Shown here in pieces: positions 4,848-6,259 of a stretch of DNA of 6,259 nt. A program made the translations under genes and the position numbers. The stretch is taken from NCBI GenBank assembly GCA_001786395.1, contig MFWN01000052.1, forward strand, positions 1 through 6,259, written 5' to 3'. The first letter of the stretch is position 1. Every line of letters starts with the position of its first letter. This DNA comes from Candidatus Pacearchaeota archaeon RBG_13_36_9. GTDB taxonomy: Archaea; Nanobdellota; Nanobdellia; Pacearchaeales; GW2011-AR1. The notes beneath the pieces were generated by a model, which ran no database searches, had not been told where the DNA came from, and saw only the letters and a program-made list of their open reading frames with translations.

Positions 4848-6102
4848 TTTTAGCTAGATTTTTTATTTTTGAATAATATACTGCATGATAAAAAGTTATG
4901 GCTAGTATATGCAGAATCAAGGTCGAGTATATAACCCCTATAAACCCCAAATAATTTATTAAGATAATGCTTAAAAAAACGTTAAAAATACCGATAAATA
5001 CATTTGAATAAGCCATTATTTTTGCGTATCCAGTAGAAATGATGATTCCAGTGTTTATTACTGTGCAATAAACCAGAGAAGTATAAATAAATATAACTGG
5101 GATTAAAAGGGCAAATAAAATTTTATTGTAATATTCGTTAAAGAATATCAAAATTATAGATGGCAAGATTAAATAGGACAGTATGGCAAAGATGATAGAG
5201 GCTAACAGAAAGATAATAAAATATTTTTTAAATTTGGATAAAATTAGTCTATAATTCTTCTTTGCATAATATTCTGTAAAGTTGGGGGCAACAACCATTG
5301 CTAAAATTTGAAAAGGGATAAGTAAAATTATAAGTAGTTTGTTTAATAATTCATAAACTGCAATCTCTTCAATATAGTTATAATAACCTAAGATAATAAC
5401 TCCAACTCTTGAAAATAAATAATATCCCAAAATTGCAACTCCAAAAGCAAAAGAATATTTTCCTATTTCTCTCATCACTTGCGGGTTCACTTTTATTTTA
5501 ATCTCCCTATATCCAACCCCCAGCCCAACAACCAAGATCAAATAAAACAGATTTTGGGAGATTAAAGCCCCAATTAATCCATATTGCTTTATTAGAATAT
5601 AAACAAAACTTAGAGAGATTAATCCAATAATCAAAGAGATTATGGCGAGCTGCTTGAATCTTTTTAATCCTCTATAAATGCCATCATATAAAGAAGATAG
5701 TGGCATCAGGAATATTAAAGGTAAAGTGTATAAAACATAAACATATTTATCGCCTAAGATATATGGACCAATTATTACTGTTAATATTGAAATAACAATA
5801 GTAAGAGCTAAAATTAAAACTCCAGAGCTAAACAAAACTGATTTCAGCTTTTCTTTATCTGTCACATTATATTCAGCAACATACTTGGATGTTGCTGTGC
5901 TTATACCGAAGTCTCCAAACATGACAAGAAAAAAGACAATTGCAAGGATATAATTGTATATACCAAATGTGTATGGGTCTAGAAGTTTCGCTGCTAAGAT
6001 AAAAATTATGAACGTAATTCCTTGCTTTCCAAAGATTTGAAGGCTCCTCCAAGTAAAATTATGGATTGTTTCTTTGTGTTGGTGGTATTTATGGGCTAGC
6101 AT
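4840..6102 (-). CDS. Polysaccharide flippase, Wzx/RfbX-like (MOP superfamily)
   Basis: This 420-residue protein is hydrophobic throughout, with about 12 membrane segments, the size and layout of COG2244/PF01943-type flippases that move polyprenyl-linked oligosaccharides from the inner to the outer leaflet. Supporting details are the N-terminal WRSLQIFGKQG (18-28) leading into the first segment, the loop GDFGISTATSKYVAEY (63-78) conserved in position in this family, YDGIYRGLKRFK (139-150) between segments, and a C-terminal half ending in a short basic tail. It starts three bases after the stop of the preceding gene and overlaps the methyltransferase by eight bases, so all three are one operon. 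No strong ribosome site precedes the ATG, again suggesting coupling. It probably supplies lipid-linked substrate to outside-facing transferases such as the convergent GT-C enzyme; that link is inferred from proximity. Confidence 0.88.
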   Translation of the reverse strand: MLAHKYHQHKETIHNFTWRSLQIFGKQGITFIIFILAAKLLDPYTFGIYNYILAIVFFLVMFGDFGISTATSKYVAEYNVTDKEKLKSVLFSSGVLILALTIVISILTVIIGPYILGDKYVYVLYTLPLIFLMPLSSLYDGIYRGLKRFKQLAIISLIIGLISLSFVYILIKQYGLIGALISQNLFYLILVVGLGVGYREIKIKVNPQVMREIGKYSFAFGVAILGYYLFSRVGVIILGYYNYIEEIAVYELLNKLLIILLIPFQILAMVVAPNFTEYYAKKNYRLILSKFKKYFIIFLLASIIFAILSYLILPSIILIFFNEYYNKILFALLIPVIFIYTSLVYCTVINTGIIISTGYAKIMAYSNVFIGIFNVFLSIILINYLGFIGVIYSTLILHILAITFYHAVYYSKIKNLAKNG

Positions 6103-6105
6103 TTT

Positions 6106-6259
6106 TTATTTTTTGATGCTTCTTAATTCTTTTAATTCTAAATAAAGGGAGTATTTATTAAGTATCAAATCAAAGACCAATTTAGAAAGAAAATTATTTT
6201 TAGTAATTAACAACAAAAGTGAAAATTTCGGGTTGAATATTATTTTATTAAACACCGGT
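6106..6259 (-). CDS. 3' end of an unidentified gene, cut by the window edge
   Basis: An open minus-strand frame enters at the window end and runs 50 codons to a TAA at 6106-6108, three bases before the flippase ATG. The visible tail, with NPKFSLLLITKN and ending LKELRSIKK, is basic and hydrophobic with no stop, and the tight spacing to the flippase argues for a real gene of the same operon. A glycosyltransferase or other glycan enzyme would fit the context, but the fragment is too short to assign a family. The operon promoter must lie outside the window. Confidence 0.6.
   Translation of the reverse strand, partial: PVFNKIIFNPKFSLLLLITKNNFLSKLVFDLILNKYSLYLELKELRSIKK

Overview
The window looks like a piece of an AT-rich archaeal genome, probably a small-genome DPANN-type lineage. 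This is an inference from several signs: a BRE/TATA-like promoter with a very short leader at 1288-1305, a wHTH-nucleotidyltransferase/HEPN pair of a kind common in archaea, an archaeal-style surface glycosylation locus, and low GC. No rRNA, tRNA or CRISPR is present to settle the lineage.

Layout. (1) At 87-1261 on the minus strand, a nucleotidyltransferase with an N-terminal winged-helix domain is followed by a HEPN-domain protein, a toxin-antitoxin-like MNT/HEPN pair. The HEPN reading frame continues upstream of its first usual start codon to an ATA that overlaps the MNT stop, so a start codon may have been lost. A hairpin lies just downstream at 1-74. (2) The 590 bases from 1262 to 1852 hold no large gene. 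They contain a compact divergent promoter with repeated GTTATATAA blocks, a 29-codon ORF with an excellent Shine-Dalgarno, four consecutive long hairpins (1386-1564), a looser hairpin (1617-1663) and a GC-rich hairpin (1774-1804). The whole resembles either a structured RNA or a non-autonomous palindrome-rich mobile element of the IS200/IS605 kind; neither is proven. (3) At 1853-4114 on the plus strand lies a 753-residue GT-C fold membrane glycosyltransferase. Its first 200 codons differ strongly in base composition from the catalytic remainder. (4) Convergent to it on the minus strand is a tightly packed operon: the 3' end of an unidentified gene (6106-6259), a Wzx-like polysaccharide flippase (4840-6102) and a class I SAM methyltransferase (4182-4847) that overlaps the flippase by 8 bases.

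Together the flippase, methyltransferase and GT-C transferase fit one surface-glycan job. Lipid-linked sugar is modified in or at the cytoplasm, flipped across the membrane, and used on the outside by the GT-C enzyme. The MNT/HEPN pair and hairpin-rich element next to it are typical accessory-region neighbours.

The strongest leads are the hairpin array at 1386-1564, the composition mosaic inside the glycosyltransferase gene, and the apparent loss of the HEPN start codon.
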